NCBI GenBank assembly: GCA_963702575.1
Contig: CAVPCU010000006.1
Location: 186,001 to 250,000 of the forward strand
Source: VRUE01 sp963702575
GTDB lineage: Bacteria; Actinomycetota; Thermoleophilia; Solirubrobacterales; 70-9
Direction: 5' to 3'
DNA length: 64,000 nucleotides
The notes below the pieces were generated by a model. It did no database searches and was not told the DNA's origin. It worked only from the letters and a program-made list of their open reading frames with translations. The first letter of the stretch is position 1. Each line of letters begins with the position of its first letter. The translations under genes were made by a program, and so were the position numbers. This document shows, piece by piece, positions 1 to 7,946 of this stretch.

Positions 1-1
1 C

Positions 2-442
2 TCGCTGGTCGCGACCGCCGCTGCGCGCGAGCTGGAGGAGCGGCTGGCGGTTCACCTGCCCGAGGCCGGCGTCGCCTCGCGCGGCGGCATCTGCCTGCTG
101 AAGCCCGAGCCCGGCGCGGACGGGATCGGGCGCGTCGTCGCGGCGTTGCCGCTCGCCCGCGGTGCGGCCGCGGTCGTCCACCTGCCGCCGGCTCTGCTAC
201 AGGCCGCGCTCGCCGAGCCGCGCGTCCAACCGACCGCGGCCCTGCTGCGGGCCGACCTCGGCACGGACCGCGCCCTGATCGCGCTCGCCGTCCGCGACCT
301 GCTTGCCCGCGACATCCGCGTAGCCGTCCTCAAGCGCCCGCTCGGCTGGCTTGCCGCCCGCCGCGCCCTGCTCGGCGCCCTGCCGACGGAGAGCTCTTCC
401 CCGCCCGCCCGCCTGCGCGAGCGCCTGCTCGAGGCTCCGTAG
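2..442 (+). CDS. C-terminal part of an unknown protein (5' end outside window)
   Basis: The frame is open from the first bases of the window and ends at TAG 440-442, giving about 146 residues of Ala/Leu/Arg-rich sequence with G/C at almost every third codon position, which supports real coding. I see no catalytic motif, signal peptide or membrane segment. The next gene starts 66 bases downstream. A TadE-like exported hydrolase lies about 4.6 kb away, so this could be the end of a Flp-pilus or secretion gene, but that is only a guess. Treat as hypothetical. Confidence 0.55.
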   Translation, partial: SLVATAAARELEERLAVHLPEAGVASRGGICLLKPEPGADGIGRVVAALPLARGAAAVVHLPPALLQAALAEPRVQPTAALLRADLGTDRALIALAVRDLLARDIRVAVLKRPLGWLAARRALLGALPTESSSPPARLRERLLEAP

Positions 443-508
443 TTAGCCGCACCGGGACTGCCCGCTAGCACGGATGAAGGGGGGCTTCGCGGCGTCTACG
501 TTGGGCCG

Positions 509-1114
509 ATGGAGGGGTTGAGATCGACGTTCGAGGTACGCATCCACGGTCGCGGCGGCCAGGGCGTGGTCACCGCCGCCGAGCTGCTCTCGGTCGCCGC
601 CTTCGACGAGGGCCGCCATGCGCAGGCCTTTCCCAGCTTCGGCTCGGAGCGCACTGGCGCGCCGGTCGTCTCCTTCTGCCGCTTCGGCGACTCGCCGATC
701 CGCACCCGCGAACCGGTCGCCGAGCCCGACGCGCTGATCGTCCAGGACCCGACCCTGCTGCACCAGGTGGACGTCTTCGACGGCCTGCGTCCGGATGGCT
801 ACGTCCTGATCAACAGCAGCCGGGGCCTCGCCGAGCTCGGTCTCGGCGAGCTCTCGGAGCGGTTCCGGCCCGAGCGAATGCTGAGCGTGCCCGCCACCGA
901 GATCGCCCGCCGCCACCTCGGCCGGCCGCTGCCCAACGCCGCCCTACTCGGCGGCTTCGCCGCGCTGACCGGCACAATGCGGCTCGGCTCGGTCACCGCG
1001 GCGATCCGCGAGCGCTTCCGCGGCGCTGCCGGCGACGGCAACGCCGCCGCCGCCGAGGCCTGCTTCGAGTACGTCGAGCGCGAGCTGCTCGAGCTGGGAG
1101 CGGCCAGTGCTTAG
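509..1114 (+). CDS. porC: 2-oxoacid:ferredoxin oxidoreductase, gamma subunit
   Basis: At 201 residues this matches the usual gamma (PorC/VorC/KorC) subunit. The N-terminus has the family signature RIHGRGGQG (residues 11-19), followed by the FPSFGSERTGAP segment typical of the fold. The subunit helps bind CoA in enzymes that oxidatively decarboxylate pyruvate or a related 2-oxoacid and reduce ferredoxin in the cytoplasm. The alpha-subunit GTG start (1107) lies inside its last codons, so the genes are translationally coupled. The substrate (pyruvate, branched-chain oxoacid or 2-oxoglutarate) cannot be told from sequence alone. ATG 509 is the first start preceding the conserved strand. Confidence 0.88.
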   Translation: MEGLRSTFEVRIHGRGGQGVVTAAELLSVAAFDEGRHAQAFPSFGSERTGAPVVSFCRFGDSPIRTREPVAEPDALIVQDPTLLHQVDVFDGLRPDGYVLINSSRGLAELGLGELSERFRPERMLSVPATEIARRHLGRPLPNAALLGGFAALTGTMRLGSVTAAIRERFRGAAGDGNAAAAEACFEYVERELLELGAASA

Positions 1115-2360
1115 GCAGATCGAGGGATCCGCCGCGGTCGCCGAGACGGTCGCCCGCTGCCGCCCCGAGGTCGTCTGCGCCTACCCGATCTCCCCCCAGA
1201 CCCACATCGTCGAGGGCCTCTCCGACATCGTCCGTGCCGGCGACCTCGGGCGCTGCGAGTACGTCACGGTCGAGTCCGAGTTCGCCGCGCTCTCGGTCTG
1301 CATCGGGGCCTCCGCCGCCGGCGCCCGCTCCTACACCGCGACCGCCAGCCAGGGTCTGCTCTACATGGCCGAGGCCCTGTACAACGCCTCCGGGCTCGGC
1401 CTGCCGATCGTGATGACCGTCGCCAACCGGGCGATCGGCGCGCCGATCAACATCTGGAACGACCACAGCGACTCGATGTCCCAGCGCGACTGCGGCTGGA
1501 TCCAGCTCTACGCTGAGACCAACCAGGAGGCCGCCGACCTGCACGTCCAGGCCTTCCGCCTCGCCGAGCGGCTCTCGTTGCCGGTGATGGTCTGCATGGA
1601 CGGCTTCGTCCTCACCCACGCGGTCGAGCGGATCGACGTGCCGAGCGCCGAACAGGTCGACGCCTACCTGCCGCGGTTCGAGCCGCGGCAGGTGCTCGAC
1701 CCGGACGATCCGGTGACGATCGGGGCGATGGTCGGCCCCGAGGCCTTCACCGAGGTCCGCTATCTCGCCCACGCCAAGCAGATGCAGGCGCTCGACGCGA
1801 TCCCCGAGGCGGCGGCCGAGTTCGAGCGGGTCATCGGCCGCGCCTCCGGCGGCCTCCTCCGCAGCTACGGCGCCGAGAACTCCGAGACGGTCATCGTCGC
1901 GCTCGGCTCGGTGATGGGGACGCTCGAGGACACGATCGACGAGCTGCGCGCCGAGGGCGAGAACGTCGGCGCATTGGCGATCAAGTCGTTCCGGCCCTTC
2001 CCGCTGGAGGAGGTGCGGGCGGCGCTGGCCGGGTCCAAGCGCGTGGTCGTGCTGGAGAAGGCGCTCGCGGTCGGGGTCGGCGGCATCGTCTCGTCCAACG
2101 TGCGGATGGCACTCTCTGGCATCGACCTGCACGGATATACCGCGATCGCCGGCCTCGGCGGCCGCTCGATCACCAAGCGCTCGTTGCGGGCGCTGATCGA
2201 GGACGCCGCCGCCGAGCGGCTGGCGCCGCTCACCTTCCTCGACCTCGACCGCGAGCGGGTCGAGGCGGAGCTGACGCGGATGGCTGCGGGCGGGCGCAGC
2301 GGCCCGCACGCGGAGAACATCCTGCGCGAAACCGGCATCGTCGCCGGGGGGCCGCACTGA
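1107..2360 (+). CDS. porA: 2-oxoacid:ferredoxin oxidoreductase, alpha subunit
   Basis: This 417-residue protein has the length and order of a PorA alpha subunit: an N-terminal pyrimidine-binding transketolase-like domain starting near VCAYPISPQTHIVE, with the ASQGLLYMAE and NRAIGAPINIWNDHSDSM segments, then a transketolase C-terminal-like domain from about residue 255 (VIVALGSVMGT). Alpha and beta chains together hold thiamine diphosphate. The GTG start overlaps the gamma gene by 8 bases and the stop overlaps the beta start (TGATG at 2358-2362), so the three subunits are made from one transcript. Family is certain; pyruvate as substrate is the default assumption. Confidence 0.9.
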   Translation: MLRQIEGSAAVAETVARCRPEVVCAYPISPQTHIVEGLSDIVRAGDLGRCEYVTVESEFAALSVCIGASAAGARSYTATASQGLLYMAEALYNASGLGLPIVMTVANRAIGAPINIWNDHSDSMSQRDCGWIQLYAETNQEAADLHVQAFRLAERLSLPVMVCMDGFVLTHAVERIDVPSAEQVDAYLPRFEPRQVLDPDDPVTIGAMVGPEAFTEVRYLAHAKQMQALDAIPEAAAEFERVIGRASGGLLRSYGAENSETVIVALGSVMGTLEDTIDELRAEGENVGALAIKSFRPFPLEEVRAALAGSKRVVVLEKALAVGVGGIVSSNVRMALSGIDLHGYTAIAGLGGRSITKRSLRALIEDAAAERLAPLTFLDLDRERVEAELTRMAAGGRSGPHAENILRETGIVAGGPH

Positions 2361-3364
2361 TGGCCAGCCAGCGGGTGCGCTTCTACCAGGTCGGCAGCTT
2401 CGCCGCCGGCAACCGGCTGCTCGACCCCGAGCAGCGCACCGTGCAGGCGCGGATGGACCGCTCCAACACGCTCACCTCCGGCCACCGCGCCTGCCAGGGC
2501 TGCGGCGAGGCGCTGGGCGCCCGCTACGCGCTCGACGCGGCGATGCGCGCCACCGGCGGCAAGCTGATCGCCGCCAACGCGACCGGCTGCCTCGAGGTCT
2601 TCTCGACCCCGTTCCCCGAGTCCTCATGGCAGCTGCCGTGGATCCACTCGCTGTTCGGCAACGCGCCGGCGGTCGCCACCGGCGTCGCCGCGGCGCTCAA
2701 GGCGAAGGGGCGCGAGGACGTGCGGGTCGTCGGCCAGGGCGGCGACGGCGGCACCGTCGACATCGGCTTCGGCTGCCTCTCGGGGATGTTCGAGCGAAAC
2801 GACGACGTGCTCTACGTCTGCTATGACAACGAGGCCTACATGAACACCGGCGTGCAGCGCTCGGGGGCGACGCCGCCGGCCGCCCGCACCGCGAACACCA
2901 AGCCGATCGGCCGCGATCACCCAGGCAACGCCTTCGGCCAGGGCAAGGACATGCCGCGGATCGCGATGGCGCACGGCATCCCCTACGTGGCCACCGCGAC
3001 CGTCGCCGACCTGCACGATCTCGAGCGCAAGGTGGAGCGGGCGATGGAGCTGCGCGGCGCCCGCTACCTGCACGTCTTCGTCCCCTGCCCGCTCGGCTGG
3101 GGCGCGGAGGCCTGCGACACGGTCAAGCTCGCCCGCCTGGTCGTCGAGAGCGGCCTCTTCCCCGTCTTCGAGGCCGAGAAGGGCGAGGTGACGGCGGTCT
3201 CGCCGATCCGCCGCCAGGTCCCGGTCGAGGAGTACCTGCGGCCGCAGCGCCGCTACGCCCACCTCTTCGGCGACTCCCCGCGCACCGACATCATCGCCCG
3301 TTTGCAGGCGATGGCCGACGCCAACATCGAGCGCTACGGGCTGCTCGAGGACGAGGGCCCGTGA
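2360..3364 (+). CDS. porB: 2-oxoacid:ferredoxin oxidoreductase, beta subunit
   Basis: This 334-residue protein is the thiamine diphosphate/[4Fe-4S] subunit. The cluster ligands ACQGCGEALG (Cys45, Cys48) and the ANATGCLEVFS cysteine are present. The TPP/Mg motif begins at GQGGDGGTVDIG and continues to YDNEAYMNTGVQRSG, the usual GDG...N arrangement. It reacts with the 2-oxoacid and passes electrons to ferredoxin. No separate delta (ferredoxin) gene exists in the operon; that role may be filled by the C-terminal ferredoxin domain of the next gene, whose ATG overlaps this stop codon. Confidence 0.9.
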   Translation: MASQRVRFYQVGSFAAGNRLLDPEQRTVQARMDRSNTLTSGHRACQGCGEALGARYALDAAMRATGGKLIAANATGCLEVFSTPFPESSWQLPWIHSLFGNAPAVATGVAAALKAKGREDVRVVGQGGDGGTVDIGFGCLSGMFERNDDVLYVCYDNEAYMNTGVQRSGATPPAARTANTKPIGRDHPGNAFGQGKDMPRIAMAHGIPYVATATVADLHDLERKVERAMELRGARYLHVFVPCPLGWGAEACDTVKLARLVVESGLFPVFEAEKGEVTAVSPIRRQVPVEEYLRPQRRYAHLFGDSPRTDIIARLQAMADANIERYGLLEDEGP

Positions 3365-4998
3365 TGGACAAGCCCTACGCGATCACCCTCGACGTCGGCT
3401 CCAGCCGCGCCAACAAGACCGGCAGCTGGCGCACCGAGCGGGCCGTCTACGTCGACCGGCTGCCGCCCTGCAACAACGCCTGCCCGGCCGGGGAGAACAT
3501 CCAGGCCTGGCTGTACGAGGCGGAGGAGGGGGAGGGCGGCTACGAGCGAGCCTGGCGCAAGCTGATGGAGGACAACCCGCTGCCGGCAATCATGGGCAGG
3601 GTCTGCTACCACCCCTGCGAGACCTCCTGCAACCGCGCCCAGCTCGACGAGGCGGTGGGCATCCACTCGGTCGAGCGCTTCCTCGGCGACGAGGCGATCG
3701 AGCGGGGCTGGAAGGTCGAGGTCGAGGCCGAGCCGAGCGGCAAGCGGGTGCTCGTCGTCGGCTCGGGCCCCTCGGGCCTCTCCGCCGCCTACCACCTGAC
3801 CCGGCTCGGCCACGAGGCGACGATCCACGAGGCGGGATCGCTGCCGGGGGGGATGATGCGCTTCGGCATCCCCCAGTACCGGCTTCCGCGCGACGTGCTC
3901 GAGGCCGAGGTGGGGCGCATCCTCGACCTCGGCGTCCGGCTCGAGCTGAACACGAAGGTCGAGAACGTGCTCGACTCGATGCAGGCGGGCGGCTTCGACG
4001 CCGCCTTCCTCGCGGTCGGCGCCCACATCGGCCGCCGCGCCTACGTGCCGGCCGGCGAGGCCGACCGGATCGTCGACGCGGTCAGCCTGCTGGAGAGCAT
4101 GGAGGGCGAGGAGCGGCCGCGGCTCGGCCGCCGCGTCGCCGTCTACGGCGGCGGCGACACGGCGATGGACGTCGCCCGCACGGCGAAGCGCCTCGGCGCG
4201 ACCGACGCGGTGGTCGTCTACCGCCGCAACCGCGAGCGCATGCCCGCCCACGACTTCGAGGTCGAGGAGGCGGTTGAGGAGGGGGTCGAGATGCGCTGGC
4301 TCTCGACCGTCAAGCACTTCACCGACGGCCGCCTCGTGCTCGAGCGGATGGAGCTCGACGAGACCGGGTTCCCGCAGCCAACCGGCGAGCTGGACGAGCT
4401 GGAGGCCGACTCATTGGTGCTGGCGCTGGGCCAGGAGGCCGACCTCTCACTGCTCGAGGGGGTGCCGGGGATCGAGGTCGACGATGGCGTCGTCGCGGTC
4501 GGGCCGAACATGATGACCGGCCACGAGGGGATCTTCGCCGGCGGCGACATGGTCCCGGCCGAGCGCACGGTGACCGTCGGTGTCGGTCACGGCAAGCGCG
4601 CCGCCCGTCATATCGACTCGTGGCTGCGCGGCAACGGCTACGAGCGCCCGCCCAAGCCTCAGCTGGCGACCTTCGACACGCTCAACACCTGGTACTACGC
4701 CGACGCGCCGCGGGCCGAGCAGCCGCGCCTCGAGGCGGCGCGGCGGGCGTCGAGCTTCGACGAGGTGGTCGCCGGGCTCGACGAGGAGAACGCCGTCTTC
4801 GAGGCGCGCCGCTGCATGTCCTGCGGCAACTGCTTCTCCTGCGACAACTGCTACGGCGTCTGCCCCGACAACGCCGTGATCAAGCTCGGCGAGCCGGGCG
4901 AGCTCTACGAGATCGACCTCGACTTCTGCAAGGGCTGCGGCCTCTGCGTCGCCGAGTGCCCCTGCGGCGCGATCGAGATGGTCCCCGAGCAGATCTGA
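3364..4998 (+). CDS. GltD-like NAD(P)H oxidoreductase fused to a C-terminal 2[4Fe-4S] ferredoxin domain
   Basis: This 544-residue flavoprotein has three parts. An N-terminal cysteine-rich domain (PCNNACPAGENIQAW and CYHPCETSCNRAQ) holds Fe-S clusters as in glutamate synthase small chain. The two-dinucleotide-fold reductase follows, with FAD motif VVGSGPSGLSAAYHL (near residue 138) and NAD(P) motif VYGGGDTAMDVA (near 260). A C-terminal bacterial ferredoxin domain has cysteine runs CMSCGNCFSCDNCYGVCP and CKGCGLCVAECPCGAIE. Since no glutamate synthase large subunit is nearby and the gene overlaps porB (TGATG), it most likely links the 2-oxoacid oxidoreductase to NAD(P)H. A GTG at 3361 is an alternative start. 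Confidence 0.85.
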   Translation: MDKPYAITLDVGSSRANKTGSWRTERAVYVDRLPPCNNACPAGENIQAWLYEAEEGEGGYERAWRKLMEDNPLPAIMGRVCYHPCETSCNRAQLDEAVGIHSVERFLGDEAIERGWKVEVEAEPSGKRVLVVGSGPSGLSAAYHLTRLGHEATIHEAGSLPGGMMRFGIPQYRLPRDVLEAEVGRILDLGVRLELNTKVENVLDSMQAGGFDAAFLAVGAHIGRRAYVPAGEADRIVDAVSLLESMEGEERPRLGRRVAVYGGGDTAMDVARTAKRLGATDAVVVYRRNRERMPAHDFEVEEAVEEGVEMRWLSTVKHFTDGRLVLERMELDETGFPQPTGELDELEADSLVLALGQEADLSLLEGVPGIEVDDGVVAVGPNMMTGHEGIFAGGDMVPAERTVTVGVGHGKRAARHIDSWLRGNGYERPPKPQLATFDTLNTWYYADAPRAEQPRLEAARRASSFDEVVAGLDEENAVFEARRCMSCGNCFSCDNCYGVCPDNAVIKLGEPGELYEIDLDFCKGCGLCVAECPCGAIEMVPEQI

Positions 4999-5087
4999 CG
5001 CGGGGGTCCCACTTTCGTTCGAATCTCGACCGCGAAGATTTCGATTGAGCGCGCCACGCGTGCGCCCAGGCCCGGCAGGGTCGGGGC

Positions 5088-6452
5088 ATGGCGATTCGAC
5101 GCGAGGAGGGACAGGTCCTGCTGCTCGCCCTGGGCGGTTGCTTCGTCCTGATCGTCGCCGCGCTGGCGCTGGTCGCGCTGGCGGGGGCGGTGACCGGCAA
5201 GGGCAGGGCGCAGCGGGTGGCCGACCTGGCGGCGATCTCGGCCGCGCGTTCGATGCGCGACGAGCTGCCGCGCCTGCTGGCGCCGCCGACCCTGCCGAAC
5301 GGCCTGCCCAACCCGGCGCACCTCGAGAAGGGCGCCTACCTGGAGCGGGCGCGGGCGGCGGCGATCGACGCAGCGCGGGCGAACGGCGTCGCCGAACGGC
5401 GCCTCGAAGTCTCCTTCCCCGACCGCGGCAGCTTCGCGCCGGTGCGGGTCGAGGCGGTGGTGAAGGGCAGCCTTCAGCTGCCGGAGAGCGAGGGGGGAGG
5501 CGGTGCGCGCCGAGAGGAGGTCGAAGCCTCGGCCGTTGCCGAAGCCGCCGCCCCGGCGACGGGCAGCGGCGGCGCCTCGCAGCCGACGATGGCGAGCGGT
5601 GGCGGCTACAGCGGCCCGCTGGTCTACCGCCAGGGCCACGGCATGCGCCCCGACGTCGCCGCCGCCTTCGACCGGATGGCCGCCGCCGCGTCGCACGACG
5701 GCATCTCGCTGATCGTCAACTCGGCCTTCCGCTCCGACGCCGAACAGGCCGCGCTCTTCGCCGCCCATCCGGACCCCAGGTGGGTGGCGCCCCCCGGCCA
5801 ATCGCTGCACCGCTGTGCCACCGAGCTCGACCTCGGCCCCGAATCGGCTTACGCCTGGCTCGCCGCCAACGCCGCTCGCTTCGGCTTCCTCCAGCGCTAC
5901 TCGTGGGAGCCGTGGCATTTCGGTTTCGACCGACCGCCGCCGCCCTGCTCGGCGGCGGGCAACGCCGTCGAGGCGGGCGGGGGCGGGGGAGACGGAGCCT
6001 TCTCCGGCACGGCGGGCCTGCCGTCCTTCGTCCCGGCCCGTTTCCGCGCCGCGCTGGAGCGCGCCGCAGCTCGCTGGAATGTCTCCGCCGCCCTGCTCGC
6101 CGCGCAGCTGATGGCCGAGTCGAACTTCGACCCCTACGCGGTCTCGCCGGCCGGGGCGGAGGGCATCGCCCAGTTCATCCCATCGACCGCCGCGGCCTAC
6201 GGCCTGCGCGACCCCTTCGACCCGGCCGAAGCGATGGAAGCCCAGGCCCACCTGATGTCGGACCTGATCCATCAGCTCGGCTCCCCCGAACTCGCCCTCG
6301 CCGCCTACAACGCCGGCCCCGCCCCGGTCGAAGCCTGTCACTGCGTCCCCGCGATCCCCGAGACGACCGCCTACGTAACCCGCATCCTCGCCCTCCTCGG
6401 CGGCGCCGGCGCGCTGGCCGTGCCGAGCTTCGAAGTGAGGCTGGTGGCGTGA
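5088..6452 (+). CDS. Exported cell-wall hydrolase: TadE/G-like anchor + D,D-carboxypeptidase + lytic transglycosylase
   Basis: This 454-residue protein joins three modules. Residues 1-50 (REEGQVLLLALGG, a hydrophobic stretch, then RVADLAAISAAR) look like the N-terminus of TadE/TadG pilin-like proteins and would act as a membrane anchor. Residues about 170-285 resemble VanY D-alanyl-D-alanine carboxypeptidases, with AFRSDAEQ, SLHRCATELDLG and WHFGF carrying the likely zinc and catalytic residues. Residues about 320-435 form an SLT lysozyme-like domain with catalytic Glu in AESNFDP followed by GAEGIAQFIPST and AYNAGP. It would cut both peptide stems and glycan strands outside the membrane. Start ATG 5088 precedes the anchor. 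Confidence 0.8.
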   Translation: MAIRREEGQVLLLALGGCFVLIVAALALVALAGAVTGKGRAQRVADLAAISAARSMRDELPRLLAPPTLPNGLPNPAHLEKGAYLERARAAAIDAARANGVAERRLEVSFPDRGSFAPVRVEAVVKGSLQLPESEGGGGARREEVEASAVAEAAAPATGSGGASQPTMASGGGYSGPLVYRQGHGMRPDVAAAFDRMAAAASHDGISLIVNSAFRSDAEQAALFAAHPDPRWVAPPGQSLHRCATELDLGPESAYAWLAANAARFGFLQRYSWEPWHFGFDRPPPPCSAAGNAVEAGGGGGDGAFSGTAGLPSFVPARFRAALERAAARWNVSAALLAAQLMAESNFDPYAVSPAGAEGIAQFIPSTAAAYGLRDPFDPAEAMEAQAHLMSDLIHQLGSPELALAAYNAGPAPVEACHCVPAIPETTAYVTRILALLGGAGALAVPSFEVRLVA

Positions 6453-6495
6453 TGGGCGCAGCCGCCGGGGTTGCGCCGGTCACCCGTCCCGATCG

Positions 6496-6515
6496 CGTAC
6501 ACCTCAAGGTGTACG
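6496..6515. promoter_or_regulatory. Inverted repeat, likely VapB operator
   Basis: Nine-base arms (CGTACACCT / AGGTGTACG) flank a CA centre and end 8 bases before the antitoxin ATG at 6524. Type II antitoxins commonly repress their own operon through such palindromes, so this is the probable autoregulatory site; the function is inferred from position. Confidence 0.6.
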
Positions 6516-6523
6516 ATGGTGCA

Positions 6524-6733
6524 ATGACGCGGACGAACATCGAGATCGACGACGAGCTGGTCGGGCGCGCGATGCGGATCTTCCGCTTGCGCAGCAAGCG
6601 CGAGGCCGTCGATTTCGCCTTGCGCCAGCTGGTCGGTGGGATGAGCCCCGAGGAGGCGCTCGCGATGGAGGGGACGGGCTGGGGCGGCGATCTGGGCGAG
6701 ATTCGTTCGCGCGAAGAGGTCCCCGAGCTGTGA
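6524..6733 (+). CDS. vapB: VapB-family antitoxin
   Basis: This 69-residue protein begins TRTNIEIDDELVGRAM and contains RSKREAVDFALRQLV, the ribbon-helix-helix pattern of VapB (MazE/AHH-type) antitoxins. It should bind DNA as a dimer and neutralise the toxin encoded by the overlapping downstream gene (4-base GTGA overlap at 6730-6733). ATG 6524 was chosen because the palindrome at 6496-6515 lies directly upstream and the conserved N-terminus starts here; the same frame runs open further upstream through the hydrolase gene. Confidence 0.85.
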   Translation: MTRTNIEIDDELVGRAMRIFRLRSKREAVDFALRQLVGGMSPEEALAMEGTGWGGDLGEIRSREEVPEL

Positions 6734-7134
6734 TCCTCGTCGACAGCTCCGCCTGGATCGAGTTCCTGCGCGAGACCGGCAGTCCTGCCCATCGCCGGTT
6801 GCACACGGCCCTCGAGCGCCGCGAGCCGCTGGCCTGGACGGACGTGGTCGCGATGGAGTTGCTGGCTGGGGCGCGCGACGAGGCGGATCGCGACCGGCTG
6901 CGGCGCCTCCTCCGCGGTCGCCATTTCCTCCCGGTCGACGGTCCGGGCGACTATGAAAGCGCCGCCGAGCTCTACCGACTCTGCCGCAGCGCAGGGGAGA
7001 CGCCGCGCCAACTCGTCGACTGCCTGATCGCGGCCGTCGCAATCCGCAACGACGCCGAGCTGCTCTGCGCTGACGCCGACTTCCTCGTCATCGCCCGCCA
7101 CGCGCCGCTGCGCCTCGCGGTCATGGGAGACTAA
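6730..7134 (+). CDS. vapC: VapC toxin, PIN-domain ribonuclease
   Basis: This 134-residue PIN-domain protein shows the acidic residues expected at the Mg-dependent nuclease centre: Asp in MILVDSSAWIEF, Glu in VAMELLAGA, Asp in QLVDCLIAAVA and Asp in LCADADFLVIA. VapC toxins cleave tRNA or rRNA when released from VapB. It starts at a GTG inside the antitoxin stop region. Its stop (7132-7134) touches the operator of the next toxin-antitoxin pair, so two modules lie head to tail. Confidence 0.87.
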   Translation: MILVDSSAWIEFLRETGSPAHRRLHTALERREPLAWTDVVAMELLAGARDEADRDRLRRLLRGRHFLPVDGPGDYESAAELYRLCRSAGETPRQLVDCLIAAVAIRNDAELLCADADFLVIARHAPLRLAVMGD

Positions 7135-7157
7135 TGCATTCAAATGCTAAAATGCAT
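7134..7157. promoter_or_regulatory. Inverted repeat at the start of the second antitoxin gene
   Basis: The arms ATGCATT (7134-7140) and AATGCAT (7151-7157) are exact reverse complements separated by 10 AT-rich bases. The site lies between vapC and the next antitoxin and covers its ATG at 7152. It is the likely autorepression site of the second module. Confidence 0.5.
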
Positions 7158-7427
7158 AAGCCCGTGCGAACCACGATCGAGCTCAGCGACCGCACCTACA
7201 CGCGTCTCAGGGCGAAGGCGGCGGAAAGGGGGATGCGCGGCTTCTCGGCGATCGTCGAGGAGGCGCTCGAGCGCTTGCTGGACCCGGGCGGCGAGGACGA
7301 CATCGAGGTGGCGCTCGCCGATGCCGAGGGAGCGTGGAGCGAGAGCGACGTCGAGGAGTGGGAGCGGGCGCGCGAGGAGGCATGGGCGAGTTGGCCGACC
7401 GACCGGTACTCGACTCCGACGTCCTGA
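7152..7427 (+). CDS. Ribbon-helix-helix antitoxin
   Basis: This protein is 91 residues from ATG 7152 (97 from the in-frame ATG 7134, which lies within the inverted repeat). VRTTIELSDRTYTRLRAKA and MRGFSAIVEEALERLL match the strand-helix-helix plan of RHH/CopG-like antitoxins. The acidic C-terminal half (EDDIEVALADAEG...) would wrap the toxin. It overlaps the PIN toxin gene by 46 bases in another frame, supporting coupled translation. Confidence 0.78.
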   Translation: MHKPVRTTIELSDRTYTRLRAKAAERGMRGFSAIVEEALERLLDPGGEDDIEVALADAEGAWSESDVEEWERAREEAWASWPTDRYSTPTS

Positions 7428-7789
7428 TCGACTACTTGCGTGGCGCGGGGCCCGGCCGCGACCTAGTCCGAGCCCTGACCCGCGGGGCGGGCTACCGGGT
7501 GACAGCGGTCACCGCGTTCGAGCTGGCCCTGGGGCGCTCCTATCGGCGGAACCCGCGTCCCGTCCACACGCTCCTCGCCGCCCCCTTGCTGACGTTGACC
7601 CGGAAGGCCGGTCTGCGGGGCGGGGCGCTGCTCGGCGAGCTACGCGGAAGCGGCAAGGGGATCGGCGTACGCGACGCGATGCAGGCCGGGATCTGCCTCG
7701 AGACCGGCGCGACCCTGGTGACCCGGAACGTCGCTCATTTCGAGCGGATCCCCGGCCTGCGGCTCTCCCACCCCGCCGAGCTGCTCTGA
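7382..7789 (+). CDS. VapC-like toxin, PIN domain
   Basis: This 135-residue protein begins at ATG 7382. LDSDVLIDYLRGA carries the first catalytic Asp, TAFELALG the Glu, VRDAMQAGICLETGATLVTRN the later Asp and the strand motif, and AHFERIPGLRL the end of the domain. It is a Mg-dependent ribonuclease toxin by family. It is paired with the overlapping RHH antitoxin and lies directly after another VapBC pair. Confidence 0.83.
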   Translation: MGELADRPVLDSDVLIDYLRGAGPGRDLVRALTRGAGYRVTAVTAFELALGRSYRRNPRPVHTLLAAPLLTLTRKAGLRGGALLGELRGSGKGIGVRDAMQAGICLETGATLVTRNVAHFERIPGLRLSHPAELL

Positions 7790-7946
7790 GGATCGGGGAC
7801 GGTCGCTGTTGCGGTTGCTGAATGCATGGGGAGCGCTCCTCTGCGCCTGAGTGCGGCTACTCTTTGTATTCGGCAGGGTCGAGGGTCTGGGTTGTGAGAT
7901 CAGGCCAGACAACGCCTTCGTGGCTTTCGACGGGTTGGGAGGGTCG

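Noticed and set aside
993..2357. Long open frame on the minus strand opposite porA
   Set aside because: GC-rich genes leave long antisense frames open. The sense frame has clear PorA motifs and G/C third positions; the antisense product is low-complexity Arg/Gly/Asp-rich.
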